Translations under genes and position numbers: made by a program
NCBI GenBank assembly: GCA_905397405.1
Contig: CAJPVJ010000787.1
Location: forward strand, 1-20,473
Reading direction: 5' to 3'
Length of the DNA stretch: 20,473 nucleotides
From: Oppiella nova
Lineage: Eukaryota > Arthropoda > Arachnida > Sarcoptiformes > Oppiidae
The notes under the pieces: model-generated
Database searches by the model: none
Seen by the model: only the letters and a program-made list of their open reading frames with translations
Told to the model about the DNA's origin: nothing
Part shown: piece after piece, positions 19,774 to 20,473 of the stretch
Layout: each line of letters begins with the position of its first letter
Numbering within the stretch: the first letter of the stretch is position 1

Positions 19774-20406
19774 TGATATTTCCTAATTATGCAAAACAGT
19801 GACAAATTTATCAAAAATCGCTATCTCTCACTATCTCAATACTTTTGTACCCCTTTTATGAACATTGCAATCCTGGGCCAGAGGTTAAGCTATGATTTTT
19901 TTTGTTTAAAGAATATTCTTTAAAAATTATAAATATTCAATTTTGAACATTATATTTAATCTAAAACATTAATAAAGAAGTGTTTATGACATAAAGTAAT
20001 TAAAAGTACTCCAAATGACTTCAAACTTTTACTAATTATTAACTTCATTGACATTATAAATAAAGATAGTTTACTTAATTGCTCTCTGATTCAATTGTTT
20101 CAATAAAGATCAGGGATTAATTTGATTACAGTTAGCTCGTCTATCTCATAATGGCTATAAACGTTATTAATTTATCTAACTTGGTTATTATTCTGTTAAA
20201 AACTGTCGAATTGAAACTCACAAAATATTAATTCACTTACTAATGTAGTACAATATAAACAATTTTATACGATAGTGTGGTCTCAATTAACACCACTTCC
20301 TATTATATAATAAATGAGTAAACGTTTATAAGATAATACACGCGAGTATTGTCTGCATTAGAATATTCTGTACTTCGCTATCACTATAATAAACATTATT
20401 TCCAAT

Positions 20407-20433
<27 letters not shown>
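20407..20433. repeat. CT microsatellite near the right edge
   Basis: About thirteen CT units, followed by a GC-richer end (TTCGGGTGATATCTGAGCGC) that may be the start of something beyond the window. Confidence 0.9.
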
Positions 20434-20438
<5 letters not shown>

Positions 20439-20473
20439 TCGGGTGATATCTGAGCGCAAAACCCAAAGTCAGT

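Larger units (their letters stand above)
18988..20473. other. presumed start of globin intron 1; no exon seen
   Basis: AT-rich sequence after the donor at 18988, with no frame resembling globin helices C-F. It holds two AGAATATTCT palindromes (19910, 20360), a 10-bp tandem repeat (19733-19773) and a CT microsatellite near the right edge. Confidence 0.5.

Noticed and set aside
1-20473. tRNA, rRNA, CRISPR array, LTR or virus-like element, LINE or transposase
   Set aside because: I looked for TTCGA-type tRNA cores, regularly spaced repeats, long terminal repeats and long polyprotein-like frames and found none.

Overview
This is nuclear DNA of a eukaryote with very AT-rich noncoding sequence, short GT-AG introns in the left part and long introns on the right. 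The gene set is animal: a secreted S1 serine protease with a signal-peptide exon, a LITAF-type zinc-ribbon membrane protein, an F-box/leucine-rich-repeat protein and neuroglobin-like globin exons with the classical B12.2 and G7.0 introns. An arthropod is likely. A mite (perhaps an oribatid) is my best guess from the look of the F-box protein and protease, but that is impression, not proof.

Layout. Bases 1-5905 are gene-dense: the 3' end of a plus-strand gene (1-198), a minus-strand hypothetical ORF (894-1355), a four-exon S1 protease (1724-2920, plus), a LITAF-like gene (3310-3696, plus) and an F-box/LRR gene (4437-5905, plus). The F-box gene carries an exact 128-bp tandem duplication that throws it out of frame. 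Bases 5906-20473 are sparse, AT-rich sequence holding globin exons: exons 2 and 3 on the minus strand (12745-12514 and 8800-8683, separated by a 3.7-kb intron), and a first globin exon on the PLUS strand (18881-18987). Exon phases and the protein seam fit exactly, yet the pieces lie in opposite orientation. Between them (13.5-14.8 kb) is a patchwork of duplicated segments, a 126-bp direct repeat abutting a 100-bp inverted repeat, bounded by GA microsatellites. Intron 2 also holds a ~430-bp fold-back element and complementary GA/CT tracts near its two ends.

The left-hand genes show no common pathway; they are neighbours only. The main things worth following are the inverted arrangement of the globin exons, the rearrangement patchwork between them, the frame-breaking duplication in the F-box gene, and a strong excess of the palindrome AGAATATTCT (heat-shock-element-like) concentrated around the globin exons. 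I saw no rRNA, tRNA, CRISPR array, LTR element, transposase or reverse transcriptase.
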